From: Opitutaceae bacterium
Lineage (GTDB): Bacteria > Verrucomicrobiota > Verrucomicrobiia > Opitutales > Opitutaceae
Direction of reading: 5' to 3'
DNA length: 64,000 nucleotides
NCBI GenBank assembly: GCA_014879845.1
Contig: JACSRI010000164.1
Span: 19,825 to 83,824, forward strand
Positions 19,945 to 31,765 of this stretch are shown piece after piece (the stretch's first letter is position 1; every line of letters begins with the position of its first letter). A program made the translations under genes and the position numbers. Under the pieces are notes generated by a model. It ran no database searches, was not told the DNA's origin, and was given only the letters and a program-made list of their open reading frames with translations.

Positions 19945-20631
19945 CTACTTGAATGGGTCGAGCTCGGCCGCGGTCCACGGGCCGGGGCGGTCGCCCACAG
20001 CAGCCATGATCTCCTTCACCTTCTCGGGCGTCACGGCCGGGGCGGTGTTGCCCCATGAGTTGCGCACGTAGGTCAGGACGGCCGCGATCTTCTGCTCGTT
20101 GAAGCGATAACCGCTCTTGGGGCCGAAGGCGGGCATCGCGCCGTTGTAGGTCTTGCCCTCCACCTCGATCGGACCGCTCAATCCGTGAAGCAGGATGCGG
20201 ACGAGGCGCTCCTCGCTGCCCATCACCCACTCCGAACCGGCCAGCGGCGGGAAGCTGCCCGGCACGCCTTGACCCGTGACCTGGTGGCAGGCCGCGCAAT
20301 TCTGGTTGAACAGGCGCCCGCCCAGGACCATCGGGTCGACCGGCTTGGCCGGTTCGGCCGAAGCGACTTGCTTGCCGCGCGACGGATCAAAAGCCATGGG
20401 CTCAAAGTCTCCCGCATAGTGCGCGATGTAGACGCCGCCGACAAAGATCAGCGCGGAGAAGACGAAGAGCAGGAAGATGGGGATCGGCGAAAAGCCTTCG
20501 GTCGGCTCGGGTTTCTCGCGCAGGAGCGTCTGATGGATCGCCGTGATGCTGGCGTCGGAGGCGGCCGCCTGCTCGAGCTGGTGGGTCGAGGCCTTGCCGG
20601 CGGGATGGGACGGTGTGGATGGGGCGCTCAT
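19945..20631 (-). CDS. ccoP: Membrane-anchored monoheme cytochrome c (CcoP-like oxidase subunit)
   Basis: One TM helix (FLLFVFSALIFVGGVYIAHYAG) and a single CAACH; overlaps ccoO stop/start. Confidence 0.75.
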   Translation of the reverse strand: MSAPSTPSHPAGKASTHQLEQAAASDASITAIHQTLLREKPEPTEGFSPIPIFLLFVFSALIFVGGVYIAHYAGDFEPMAFDPSRGKQVASAEPAKPVDPMVLGGRLFNQNCAACHQVTGQGVPGSFPPLAGSEWVMGSEERLVRILLHGLSGPIEVEGKTYNGAMPAFGPKSGYRFNEQKIAAVLTYVRNSWGNTAPAVTPEKVKEIMAAVGDRPGPWTAAELDPFK

Positions 20632-21275
20632 TCGACGGATTTCGGCGCTTCAGGGAGATCGTAATCGGTGCGCAGGCTCAACAGGTAGGCCACGAGCGCC
20701 TCGGCCCGCGCCGTCGGCACCACCTCATAGCCGGGCGGCGGGGCCCAGTCGCCCGTGAGCCTGAGGGCCTTGGGCGAAGGCTCGCCGACGATCTCACGCT
20801 CCTCGAAGAGGAACGGGAACGGCGGCATGATCGAGTCCTTCGACGTGATCTGCGGGTTGTAGAGGTGCTGCATGTGCCAGTCGACCGACGGGAGCCGCTG
20901 GCCGACATTGCGCAGGTCGGGGCCGGTACGCATGGTCCCGAGGAAGATGCGGCCGTCCTGGATGTAGTCGCGGGCGACATTGGGACGCCGGCCGTAGTTG
21001 CGCTCCACATCGACGCTCGTGCCGCCATCGCGGCTGAGGGAGTTGCGTACCTGTTGGGAGTGGCAATAGACGCAGCCGAGCTCCGCGTAGACCTGCTGAC
21101 CCTGCTTGGCGTCGCCGGTCATAGGCGCGGGCACGACCTTCTCGGTGTCCTTGTCGAAGAGGGGCTGCGTGGCGCCGGCCTCGGTCTGCTGGACGAGGTT
21201 GGTCAGCACGATCCCCGACCACGAGAACGCGATCGTGAAGAAGATGCCGAGGAAGAGAAGAGGACCGTTGTTCAT
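20628..21275 (-). CDS. ccoO: cbb3-type cytochrome c oxidase subunit II (CcoO-like)
   Basis: N-terminal TM; YAELGCVYCHSQQVRNSLSRDGGTSVDVERNYGRRPNVARDYIQDGRIFLGTMRTGPDLRNVGQR. Confidence 0.9.
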   Translation of the reverse strand: MNNGPLLFLGIFFTIAFSWSGIVLTNLVQQTEAGATQPLFDKDTEKVVPAPMTGDAKQGQQVYAELGCVYCHSQQVRNSLSRDGGTSVDVERNYGRRPNVARDYIQDGRIFLGTMRTGPDLRNVGQRLPSVDWHMQHLYNPQITSKDSIMPPFPFLFEEREIVGEPSPKALRLTGDWAPPPGYEVVPTARAEALVAYLLSLRTDYDLPEAPKSVE

Positions 21276-22756
21276 GAGGTCTTCAGCGAAAGGGTCGGCG
21301 GCGTGTTGAAGAGCGTCGGCGACGTTTCCTCAACAGTGCGCTTCTTGATGAGTATCCAGACGAAGCTGACGACGAAGGCGATGTGGCCGACGGCGATCAT
21401 CAAGCCTGCGATCGTGCGAGCGAAGAGCCAGGGCTTGGTCGCGACCATGATCTGGAGGAAGTCCGGATAGTTCTTCACGTCGTTCATCTGCATGCCCTGG
21501 ATCCATCCGCCGATGGACAGCGCCACGACGTAGAGCGTGATGCCGGCGGCGGTGCCCCAGAAATGCACGTTGATGAGAAACGCGCTGGGCCACTCCTTGC
21601 GCAGCAGGCGCGGTAGCATGTAGTAGATGCTGCCGAACATCACCATGGTGAAGAACGAATACATGCCGTGGTGGGCGTGGCCGACGGTGAAGTGCGTGAA
21701 GTGCGTGACGGAGTTGACCGAGCGCAGCGCCATCGCCGAGCCGAGCAGGCTGGCGAGCGTGTAATTCATCGCGCCGAACACGATGAAGCGCAGCGTCGGG
21801 CTGTTCCACACCTGCTGGAAGCTGCCGATGACCGTGAGGTGGTGGTTGATCGCCGTGACGATGACCGGGATCACCATCATGAGGCTGGCCACGATGCCGG
21901 CCGACTGCACCCAGACCGGGATCGGACCGCCGATGAGGTGGTGCACGCCGGCCCAGTTGTAGAAGAAGGCCAGCGCCCAGAAGCCGACGACCGAGAGGTG
22001 GTAGCTGTGGATCGGCTTACCGAGCACCTTTGGAATGAAGTAGTACGAGGCCGCGATGCCGATGGGCGTGAACCAGAGGCCGAGCACGTTGTGCGCGAAC
22101 CACCAGTTCGTCAGCGCCTGGATCACGCCGACGGTCGGTGCAAAAACCAGCATGATCTGCGCGATCGAGTAGAGCCACGGGAACCAGAACAGCGCTGCGA
22201 GCAGGTACCACTGCGACACATACGTGTGCTCGCCCCGGCGGAAGCGGAAGGTGATGATGCCCCACACGCCGATGAGCGCGTAGCTCACAAACAGCAGCGG
22301 CGTGACGTAACGGGGAAACTCCAGCCACTCGACCGGCTGGCCGTCTCCACGCAGGATGCCGAAGGTGCCGACGATGACGGCGAGATTCCAGGCCGCGCCC
22401 GAGACGTAGAGGATGCCGGCGTGGCGGAGCAGCGTGCGCGAGAGGCGCGCCATCAGCCAGAAGCTCACGCCGATGCCGGCATTGGTCGCCCAGCCGTAGA
22501 TCACGGTATTGAGGTGCGCGGTGCGCACCCGCCCGAAGGTCAGCCACTCCTGGGTGGAGAGGAACTCGGGGTTGTGCAGCTTCCAGGAGGCGATCAGCGC
22601 GAAGATCGTGCCGACGAGCAACCACACGGCGGAGGTGCCGAGGAAGATGAGCGCGAGCACGCGCGTGCTTTCGTCGATCTGGTGAAGCTCCGCCCGCTCC
22701 TGCGGCATCTTGGTGCGCGGGTCGATGGCGGCGGCGAGACTGGGTGCCGAACTCAT
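21272..22756 (-). CDS. ccoN: cbb3-type cytochrome c oxidase subunit I
   Basis: 494 aa polytopic; TFGRVRTAHLNTVIYGWATNAGIG, NWWFAHNVLGLWFTPIGIAASYYFIPK, HFTVGHAHHGMYSFFTMVMFGSIYYMLPRL. Confidence 0.93.
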   Translation of the reverse strand: MSSAPSLAAAIDPRTKMPQERAELHQIDESTRVLALIFLGTSAVWLLVGTIFALIASWKLHNPEFLSTQEWLTFGRVRTAHLNTVIYGWATNAGIGVSFWLMARLSRTLLRHAGILYVSGAAWNLAVIVGTFGILRGDGQPVEWLEFPRYVTPLLFVSYALIGVWGIITFRFRRGEHTYVSQWYLLAALFWFPWLYSIAQIMLVFAPTVGVIQALTNWWFAHNVLGLWFTPIGIAASYYFIPKVLGKPIHSYHLSVVGFWALAFFYNWAGVHHLIGGPIPVWVQSAGIVASLMMVIPVIVTAINHHLTVIGSFQQVWNSPTLRFIVFGAMNYTLASLLGSAMALRSVNSVTHFTHFTVGHAHHGMYSFFTMVMFGSIYYMLPRLLRKEWPSAFLINVHFWGTAAGITLYVVALSIGGWIQGMQMNDVKNYPDFLQIMVATKPWLFARTIAGLMIAVGHIAFVVSFVWILIKKRTVEETSPTLFNTPPTLSLKTS

Positions 22757-22989
22757 GAGTGTTTGCTGGCTGCTGCTGCGTGTTGGGGACGAGCGGAGGC
22801 GCGCGTGGCGCGGCCGGGAAAACGATCGGTGACCACGCCCTCGGGCTCGGTCTCGTCAAAGATGGAGCGGGCCTGCTGGTCGAGGTCGCGAAACTCCCCG
22901 GTCTTCTGCGCCCAGAAAAAGGCGTAGACCGCCGACGCGCTCATCAGGAGCCCGATCAAGGCGAGGAGACCGTAGGCGAACCATTCCAT
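22753..22989 (-). CDS. ccoS: CcoS-like cbb3 oxidase assembly protein
   Basis: 78 aa, single TM then AFFWAQKTGEFRDLDQQARSIFDETEPE, matching the CcoS pattern; overlaps ccoN start. Confidence 0.7.
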   Translation of the reverse strand: MEWFAYGLLALIGLLMSASAVYAFFWAQKTGEFRDLDQQARSIFDETEPEGVVTDRFPGRATRASARPQHAAAASKHS

Positions 22990-23046
22990 GGGAGTGCCGG
23001 ATGACGAATGCCGAGTGACGAGTGGATCAATGCGCCTCGAGACAAT

Positions 23047-23385
23047 CTACTTCTTCGCCTGCGCGTCGCGCACGACGAGTTCCATGGCGCGTTCGATGGG
23101 GAGCCGGACGGTGCCCTGGGTCTTGTCGATCCACTGATACGAGGTGAGCGCGTGGTCCTCCTTGATGCGCATCTCGGAGTAGATCTGCGCCCGCTCGGCC
23201 GGCGTGTAGAGACGCGCGGCGAGCCGATCCTCTTCGCTCATCTTCACCGGCACGCTGCCGCCGCCCGTGCGTCCGGGGATGCCCGCGACGTAGAGCACGA
23301 TCGCGAAGACGAGGAAACAACCGATGATGCCCGCGACCGACAGCCAGAACGCGCGGCTGGAGGGATGGGAGGTGACGTCACTCAT
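23047..23385 (-). CDS. Uncharacterised single-TM protein in the respiratory operon
   Basis: 112 aa; N-terminal TM (AFWLSVAGIIGCFLVFAIVLYVAG) and C-terminal SYQWIDKTQGTVRLPIERAMELVV; overlaps the actF-like ORF. Confidence 0.8.
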   Translation of the reverse strand: MSDVTSHPSSRAFWLSVAGIIGCFLVFAIVLYVAGIPGRTGGGSVPVKMSEEDRLAARLYTPAERAQIYSEMRIKEDHALTSYQWIDKTQGTVRLPIERAMELVVRDAQAKK

Positions 23386-24622
23386 GGAGGTGCAGGGACT
23401 CGACGATGCGGGGATCGCGCACGGGGATGCAGCGCTGCTTGGCGTAGCTGTTGAAGAAGGCCCAGAAGCACACGCCGCCGATGCCGACGAGCGCGGTCAC
23501 GTCCCACGGGGTCACGTGGAAGTTGACTGGATCGCCGTGTGCGCCGTCCACCTTGATCGCGGGCAGGATGTTGTAGAAGAAGTCGAGCAGGATGATCGCG
23601 AGGATCCAGGTGCAGATGAAGATCATCGAGCCGTTTTTCTTCTTCAGTGGGTGCTGGAGGAAGAACAGGAACGGCAGGAGGAAGTGGCCGAAGATGAGGA
23701 TCAAACCGACGTTCCACCAGTTGCCGGTCTCGCGGATGTTATACCAGAACGTCTCTTCCGGGATGTTCGCGTTCCAGATCAGGAAATATTGGGAGAAGGT
23801 GATGTAGGCCCAGAACACGGTGAAGGCCAACATCAGGTTGCCGAGGTTGAGCAGGTGCGCCTTGCGGAAGATGCCCGCGAGAATGCCGCGGCTGACCAGG
23901 TAGATGCAGAGCAACGTGGTGAGCGCGAGGGCGCCGCGGATGCACGAGGCGAAGAACCACACGCCATACATGGTCGAGAACCAGTGGTACTCCAGGCTCA
24001 TGAGCCAGTAGAACGCCGCAAAGGTCAGGCTCAGTGCCGTGGCCGGGATGCCGTAGGCGGCGGTCACGCGATTGGCGCGCGTATGATCTGCCGATCCGTC
24101 GACATCCTGGGCGAACGAGGCCTTGCGCAGCCGGTAGGAGAGCCAGATCCAGACGCCGAAGAAGGCGATCGTGAATCCGGTGAACGCGCCGCGGCTGAGA
24201 AAGCCCGACTTCTTCGTGTAGAGGATGTCGCCGCCCACCTGCGCGATGTCCGTCCATTTCCAGATGAAGCCCGGGTGCATCCAGACCAGCACGACGAGGG
24301 GCGCGAAGAGCAGCGCGAGCGGAAAGAACACCGCCAGCCAGTGTTCATGCGTGCGGCGGATGATCGTGGACCAGCCGGCGTCGAAGATGTGGTGGATCTG
24401 GACGAGCAGGAGGATGCCGATCGAGAGACCGGTCCAGAAGGTCATGCCGATCAGCCAGGAATAACCGACGCGGGTCGTGGCCTCGGGCGAGGAGGCCATG
24501 AAGGCGCCGACGAGCGTCAGGAGGATGCCGGCCGCGCCGACACCGAGCGGGACGATCGGGTTGACGAGCCGCGGCTGCTCGGCCGGAGCGTGGGAAACTG
24601 TGGCAGCGTGGGAAGCGCTCAT
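23378..24622 (-). CDS. actF: Alternative complex III subunit ActF-like integral membrane protein
   Basis: 414 aa polytopic; LMSLEYHWFSTMYGVWFFASCIRGALA, YFLIWNANIPEETFWY; position in the act cluster. Confidence 0.85.
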   Translation of the reverse strand: MSASHAATVSHAPAEQPRLVNPIVPLGVGAAGILLTLVGAFMASSPEATTRVGYSWLIGMTFWTGLSIGILLLVQIHHIFDAGWSTIIRRTHEHWLAVFFPLALLFAPLVVLVWMHPGFIWKWTDIAQVGGDILYTKKSGFLSRGAFTGFTIAFFGVWIWLSYRLRKASFAQDVDGSADHTRANRVTAAYGIPATALSLTFAAFYWLMSLEYHWFSTMYGVWFFASCIRGALALTTLLCIYLVSRGILAGIFRKAHLLNLGNLMLAFTVFWAYITFSQYFLIWNANIPEETFWYNIRETGNWWNVGLILIFGHFLLPFLFFLQHPLKKKNGSMIFICTWILAIILLDFFYNILPAIKVDGAHGDPVNFHVTPWDVTALVGIGGVCFWAFFNSYAKQRCIPVRDPRIVESLHLHE

Positions 24623-24636
24623 GAACGAAAGGCGGG

Positions 24637-25278
24637 TCAGAGACCGAGCTCCGGGCGGTTGGCGGGCTTGACGTCGTCGACGGTGCCCTGTTGGGCGCGC
24701 TGCAGGGCGCGCAGGTAGGCGACGATCGCCCAGCGGTCCGTCACGGCGAGGCGATCGCCGTAGCCCATCATCGTGTTCTTGCCGTTGGTGAGGGTGTTGT
24801 AGATCTCGCCCTCGGCCATGGTGCGGATGCGGTCGTCGTGATAGGTCGGCGTGGCACCCATGCCGTACTGCTTGGTGATGCCGTTGCCGTCACCGGTGCG
24901 ACCGTGGCAAGGCGCGCAGAACATCTCGTAGCGGTTGCGACCGCGGGCGAGAAACTCGTGGGAGACCTCGAGACCCTCCGGGAAGCCGCGGGCGAACTCA
25001 CCCGTGGCGGTCTTGCCTCGGAACATGTGGTCGTCGGCGGCCAGATACATCGGGTCGGCCTCGACCGAGCGGCCGCGCGGCACGACATTGGCGGGGAGCG
25101 GACGATCGGTGCGACCGTCGGCGAAGAACCGGCTCTCCTGCTGCGGCTTGTACTTGGCCTGGTGATCCATGTCGGGAAACACCTCGAGCGGGGGCCGCGT
25201 GGAGAGCGAACCGCGGAAGCCGAGCACGGAGAGTGCGGCGACCACGACGAAAAGGAAGGCGAGCCAGACGTAGCGCAT
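24637..25278 (-). CDS. actE: Alternative complex III monoheme cytochrome c subunit ActE-like
   Basis: FCAPCHGRTGDGNGITKQYG; N-terminal lipoprotein/TM-like segment; cluster context. Confidence 0.85.
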   Translation of the reverse strand: MRYVWLAFLFVVVAALSVLGFRGSLSTRPPLEVFPDMDHQAKYKPQQESRFFADGRTDRPLPANVVPRGRSVEADPMYLAADDHMFRGKTATGEFARGFPEGLEVSHEFLARGRNRYEMFCAPCHGRTGDGNGITKQYGMGATPTYHDDRIRTMAEGEIYNTLTNGKNTMMGYGDRLAVTDRWAIVAYLRALQRAQQGTVDDVKPANRPELGL

Positions 25279-25285
25279 GGCGGTG

Positions 25286-25819
25286 TCAGTTCTCCAGATC
25301 GCTGATTTCCTTCGCGCCGAGCTTCTGGAAGAGCTTGCGGGCGCCGTCGGGCGTGAACTTCGGATCGCGCGCCTCGACCACGATGAGGAACTCGTCGTCG
25401 GTCACGCGCTCGATCTTGTCGTACTTGAGCACCGGGTGGTAGTGCATCGGCAGCCGGTTCAGGATGAACATGCCACCGATCGTGCCGAACGCGCTCAGCA
25501 GGATCGTGAGCTCATACGACACCGGGAAGGCGAACATCGGCGAGAACATCGGCTTGCCACCGACGGCCAGCGGGTAGTCGAAGGCGTTCATGTACCAGAT
25601 GCCGAGCATGCCGAGCGTGAAGCCGGTGATGCCGCCCACCAGGGTGAAGCGCGGCACGAGCGAACGCCGCAGCCCCATGGCGGCGTCCATGCCGTGGATC
25701 GGGAACGGGGTGATCACGTCCCAGTGTTTGTAACCCGCGTCGCGGACCTCCTCGGCGGCGTGCATGACGGCAGCCGGGGAGTCGAAACGGGCGACGAGGC
25801 CGAAGGTGTTGTTCGACAT
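25286..25819 (-). CDS. actD: Alternative complex III subunit ActD (DUF3341)
   Basis: 177 aa; GLVARFDSPAAVMHAAEEVRDAGYKHWDVITPFPIHGMDAAMGLRRS plus two TMs. Confidence 0.9.
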   Translation of the reverse strand: MSNNTFGLVARFDSPAAVMHAAEEVRDAGYKHWDVITPFPIHGMDAAMGLRRSLVPRFTLVGGITGFTLGMLGIWYMNAFDYPLAVGGKPMFSPMFAFPVSYELTILLSAFGTIGGMFILNRLPMHYHPVLKYDKIERVTDDEFLIVVEARDPKFTPDGARKLFQKLGAKEISDLEN

Positions 25820-25831
25820 GGCGACGAGCGA

Positions 25832-27297
<1,466 letters not shown>

Positions 27298-27298
<1 letters not shown>

Positions 27299-30200
27299 CA
27301 GTGGTGTCCTCCGGTGCTGTGGTCAGCCGCGGGCGTGTCGCCGTGGCCGGCTTCCGCGCCGTGCGCGCCGGCGCCATGGCCGTCGCCATGGTCGCCGTGC
27401 GGGTTCTTGGCGTTGTATTCCACCCGCGAGAGCGGCAGCGCCTGATAGTCGGGCATGTGCTTGTTCGGATTGCGCAGGCGCGCGAGATAGGTCGTGCGCG
27501 GGCGCGTGTTGAGATAACCGAGCAGTTCGTAATCGCGGTCGATCGCCTTGGCCTTCGAGACCGCGCTATTCGCATCGGAAATATCGCCGAAGACGATGGC
27601 CTGGGTCGGGCACACCTGCTGGCAGGCGACCTTGACCGTGCCGTCCGGGATCTTCACGTCGCCGGAGTCGCGGGCCTTCACCTTCTGCGCGATCTTGGCT
27701 TCCTGGATACGCTGCACGCAATACGTGCACTTCTCCATGACGCCGCGCATGCGCACGGTGACGTCCGGGTTCTTCACCATCTTGACGAGCTCCGGCATGC
27801 CGGACTCGCCGAGCGGTCCCAGGTAAAGCTGGTCGAGCTGGCGCTTGTTGAAATCGAAGAAGTTGAAACGCCGCACCTTGTAGGGGCAGTTGTTCGCGCA
27901 GTAGCGCGTGCCCACGCAACGGTTGTAGGCCATCACGTTGAGGCCTTCCTCGTCGTGCACGGTCGCGTTGACCGGGCAGACCGTCTCGCACGGCGCCGTC
28001 TCACAATGCACGCAGCCGAGCGGCTGCACCACGACCTGCGGGTCCTCGGGGATGATGGCGTTGTCCGCGCCGCCGAAGGCTTTGCCGACGGTCTTGTCGT
28101 CGGCGTAATAGCGGTCGATGCGGATCCAATGCATCTCACGACCGCGGCGCACCTGGTCGCGACCGACGATCGGGATGTTGTTCTCCGACTGGCAGGCGAC
28201 GACGCAGGCGTTGCAGCCCGTGCAGGTCGTGAGGTCGATGCTCATGCCCCACTGGTGCACGCCGTCGTAGTTCGGGTGCTCGTAGAGCGAGTTGCCGCGC
28301 GGCGTCTCGGACACGCGCTGCTGGAGCGTCCCCTGGTAGTCGCCGTAGACCGGCGGCGTGTGCGACTCCATGCCGATCTGCTGCACGAAGTCGGGGTGCT
28401 CGGCGTACTCCTCGACGTTGGCCTCGCGCACGAGGGCGCGGCCTTCCATCGACCAGTGCTCCTGGGTGTTGGCGAGCTGATGCGGCTTCGCATTGGTGTC
28501 GATCGTGATCGTGGCACCCTGCGCGGTGAACACACCGTCGCTCGAGCGCGCCGCATAGGCATCGAAACCCATCCCCTCGCCCACCCGGCCGGTCTTCGAG
28601 CGACCGTAGCCCAGCGGGAGCTGGATGGTGTAGTTGGCGAGACCGGGCTGGATGTGGACCGGGCCGGTGACGGTGCGGCTGCCGATCGTCACCGTCGCGA
28701 TTTTCGCGACCTCGCGGCCGGCGGTGTACTCGTTCGGGTTCTTGCGAATGATCTGCAGCGTCGAATCCGGCGCCACGATGCCGAGTTCGGCGGCGAGGCG
28801 CGGGCTCACGATGATGGCGTTGTCCCAGGTGATCTTGGTGATCGGGTCCGGGCACTCCTGCAGCCAGCCGTTGTTGTTGAAGCGGCCGTCGTCGACCTTG
28901 TGGTCGAGGGTGAAGCGCACCTCGAGCTTGTCCCTCGAGGGCACGACCAGCGGCAGGCAGGCCTCGAGTATGCGGCGGGCGGCGGCATCGTCGAGCGCGC
29001 CACGAAACTCCGGATACGCAGTCGTGACGATCACGCCTTCATGGAGGAACTTCTCGAACGCCTTCTGCGCGTCGCCGCGCGTGAGCGTGGCGATCGTGGC
29101 CTGGACCAGGCCATACCCGTCGGTCACTGACTCGCCGAGGATGCGCGCCAGCACCTCGATCTCGGTGAGACCGTGGAAGAGCGGCTGGATCATCGGCTGC
29201 ACCGGCACGACGGTGCCGTCGGCCGTGCGGGCGTCGCCCCAGCTCTCGAGGTAATGCGCGGCGGAAAGGTGGTAGCTGGATACGGCCGAGGTCTCATCCT
29301 CGTAGTAACCGAGACGGATCGACTCCGGCACCTTGGCCTGCAACTCGGCCCAGGCGAGGTCGGCGGGCGCGTTGTAGGCGGGATTGCCCCCGAGCACGAC
29401 GAGCGTCTGCACCGAGCCGGAACGGATCGCGGCGGCGAGTTCGCCGATGGAGGCGGCGGGCTCGGCGTCGGTCTCGAGGAGGACGGTGGTGTGACCGCGG
29501 TTGCCCAGCGCCTCGTTGATGAGGAGCGCAAGCACGTGGGCCTCGGGCGGCAGGTGGCTGCCGGCGATGACGGCGGACTCGCCGCGGGCGGATTTGAGGT
29601 CGGCGACACAGGCCTCGATCCATTCCTTCGAGGCAGGCGCGGCGGCCGCGTCCTGGGCAACCCCAGTCACCCCGAGGGCCGCAGCGATCTGCGCGAGGAA
29701 GGCGGTCATCTGGCCGGTGGCCAGGCGGAGGCGGTGGTCGGCCATGCCGCCGGTGAGCGTGAGCGTGCTCTCGACGGCGTAGAGGCGATTCATCTCCTGG
29801 CCGGCCTTGGTCACTCGGCGGCCGGCCGCGAACTCGCGGGCGAAGCCGATGTGGCCGGACTCGGAGCCGATGAAGTCGGCATCCACCGCAAGGATACGCT
29901 TGGCCGTGGCCAGGCGGTAGTGGACCTTGGCGGCGCGCCCGGCGAGGGCCGTGGCGGCGCTCTCGACGTAACCCGCGTCGCCCGGTTCATACTCGGCCCA
30001 GACGGCCTTCGGGAACTTCTTCTTCAGCGCGCGCACCAGGCGCTGGCGCGTGGGCGAGGACGACTGCTCGGCCAGGAAAGCGAGGCCCGCGCCATAACCA
30101 TCGGCATGGCGGGCGCCGACCGAGGTGAGCAGGTCCTGGATCTGCGCGAGCGACTGCGCGGCCGTACCACGCTTGTGCGAGGTGGAGCGGTCGGGATCGT

Positions 30201-30645
30201 AGAGATCGAGGATGCTGGCCTGGGCGACGAGGTTGGTCGCACCCGCGTAGGACGTGAAGGTCGGGTTGCCCTCGATCTTGGTCGGGCGGCCGGAATGCGT
30301 CTCGACCACGAGCGGGATGGCGTCGCGACGGATCGGCATCGCCGTGGCGAAATAGAGCGGCAGCCCGGGGATCGTGTTCTCCGGCGTCTTCGCGTAGGCG
30401 AGGATCTTGGCCTCGGGGCGGCGGCAACCGGTGAGCGTGAGTCCGCCGAAGGCGAACGACGCGGCCATGATCTTGAAGAAGTGGCGGCGGTCGGTCTCGT
30501 TGAGTTCGGAGGCGCCCTCCGGGAACTCGCGGTCGAGATACTCGCGGAACTTCGGGTTGCCGGTCAGCTCGTCGAGACTGCGCCAGTAGCGCGGGCCGGT
30601 CTTTTCGGCGTGGCTGGGCTCGGGATGGGAGAACGTGCGTTTCAT
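27298..30645 (-). CDS. actB: Alternative complex III subunit ActB (molybdopterin-oxidoreductase-like plus 4x[Fe-S] ferredoxin domain)
   Basis: [47 protein letters not shown]; FeS motifs [60 protein letters not shown] overlap with actA supports start at 30645. Confidence 0.92.
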
Positions 30646-31295
30646 CGGTGGCAACCGGAGCAGCTCTGCGGCGGTTTGATCTTCCAATCGTGGACGCGGG
30701 CGATCGCCTCCTCGAGGCGGCCCTGGGCGGCGAGGGTCTCGGAATCGAGATTATAGACGTCCTTCGAATCGCGGATCCGCAGCTCCGGGTTGCGGTGACA
30801 GTCGAGGCACCAGCTCATGCTCTGCGGCTGGTCGTGTTTCACGACCTGCATCTCGTTGACCTTGCCGTGGCACTCCACGCAGCTGACGCCGCGGTTCACG
30901 TGCACGGCGTGATTGAAGTAGACATAGTCCGGGGCCTTGTGGATGCGGACCCACGGCACAGGCGCGCCGGTCTCGAAACTCGCACGCACGGGCGCGAGCA
31001 GCGGGCTGTCCTTCTTGATGATGCTGTGGCAGGCCATGCACGTGGAGGTCGAGGGCACGTTCGAGTGCTCGGACTTTTCCACGTTGGTGTGGCAATAGAC
31101 GCAGTTGATCCCGAGCTGGCCGGCGTGCAGGGCGTGGTCGAACGGCACCGGCTGCGTGGGCGCATACCCGACGCGGGTGTATTTCGGCGTGACCCAATAC
31201 GTGACCGCCGCAGTCGCGACTGTGCCCGCCACCGCGAGGAACAGCACGATCTGCAACGGCAACGCGTTGGCCGATTTGGGAAATATCTTCGACAT
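30642..31295 (-). CDS. actA: Alternative complex III pentaheme cytochrome c ActA
   Basis: Five CxxCH motifs: CVYCH, CMACH, CVECH, CLDCH, CSGCH; N-terminal TM anchor. Confidence 0.93.
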   Translation of the reverse strand: MSKIFPKSANALPLQIVLFLAVAGTVATAAVTYWVTPKYTRVGYAPTQPVPFDHALHAGQLGINCVYCHTNVEKSEHSNVPSTSTCMACHSIIKKDSPLLAPVRASFETGAPVPWVRIHKAPDYVYFNHAVHVNRGVSCVECHGKVNEMQVVKHDQPQSMSWCLDCHRNPELRIRDSKDVYNLDSETLAAQGRLEEAIARVHDWKIKPPQSCSGCHR

Positions 31296-31765
31296 GGAAG
31301 AGGGCGAAAACCGTGCGACGACCCGCGTGGCTCAGCGGCCGGTCCCGAAACAAAAACCCCGGACTCGAAAGGCGAGATCAGGGGGGAGAACCGTCAAACG
31401 AACTGGGGAGCAGCCGGATGCCACAAGTTTCTCGGATCGATGCGCTTGGTGAGGAAAAATTGTTCGCGAGGAAAGAAACCGCGATTTCTTGAGGCAATGC
31501 TAAAAGCCCGTGCGACCAAGAATTGCACAGGGGCATAAGTGGGCGTCCTGAAAAATGCGTTTCTACTAATGACTTTCCCTCGCAGAGCGTCTCCGGCGAC
31601 GGCACCCGATCGGTCGCGCACGCGCGACTCGAGGGTCCGCAATAATTGAACTTGCACGAGGGAGGCGCGGAGGCCTGGCGTGGGCTGAAGGCCGCCCCAC
31701 CCGGCAAAAAACGTACGGTGCGCACGAGGCGCGCCCCGCCGCGGGCAGAGACACCTGCGACCACC

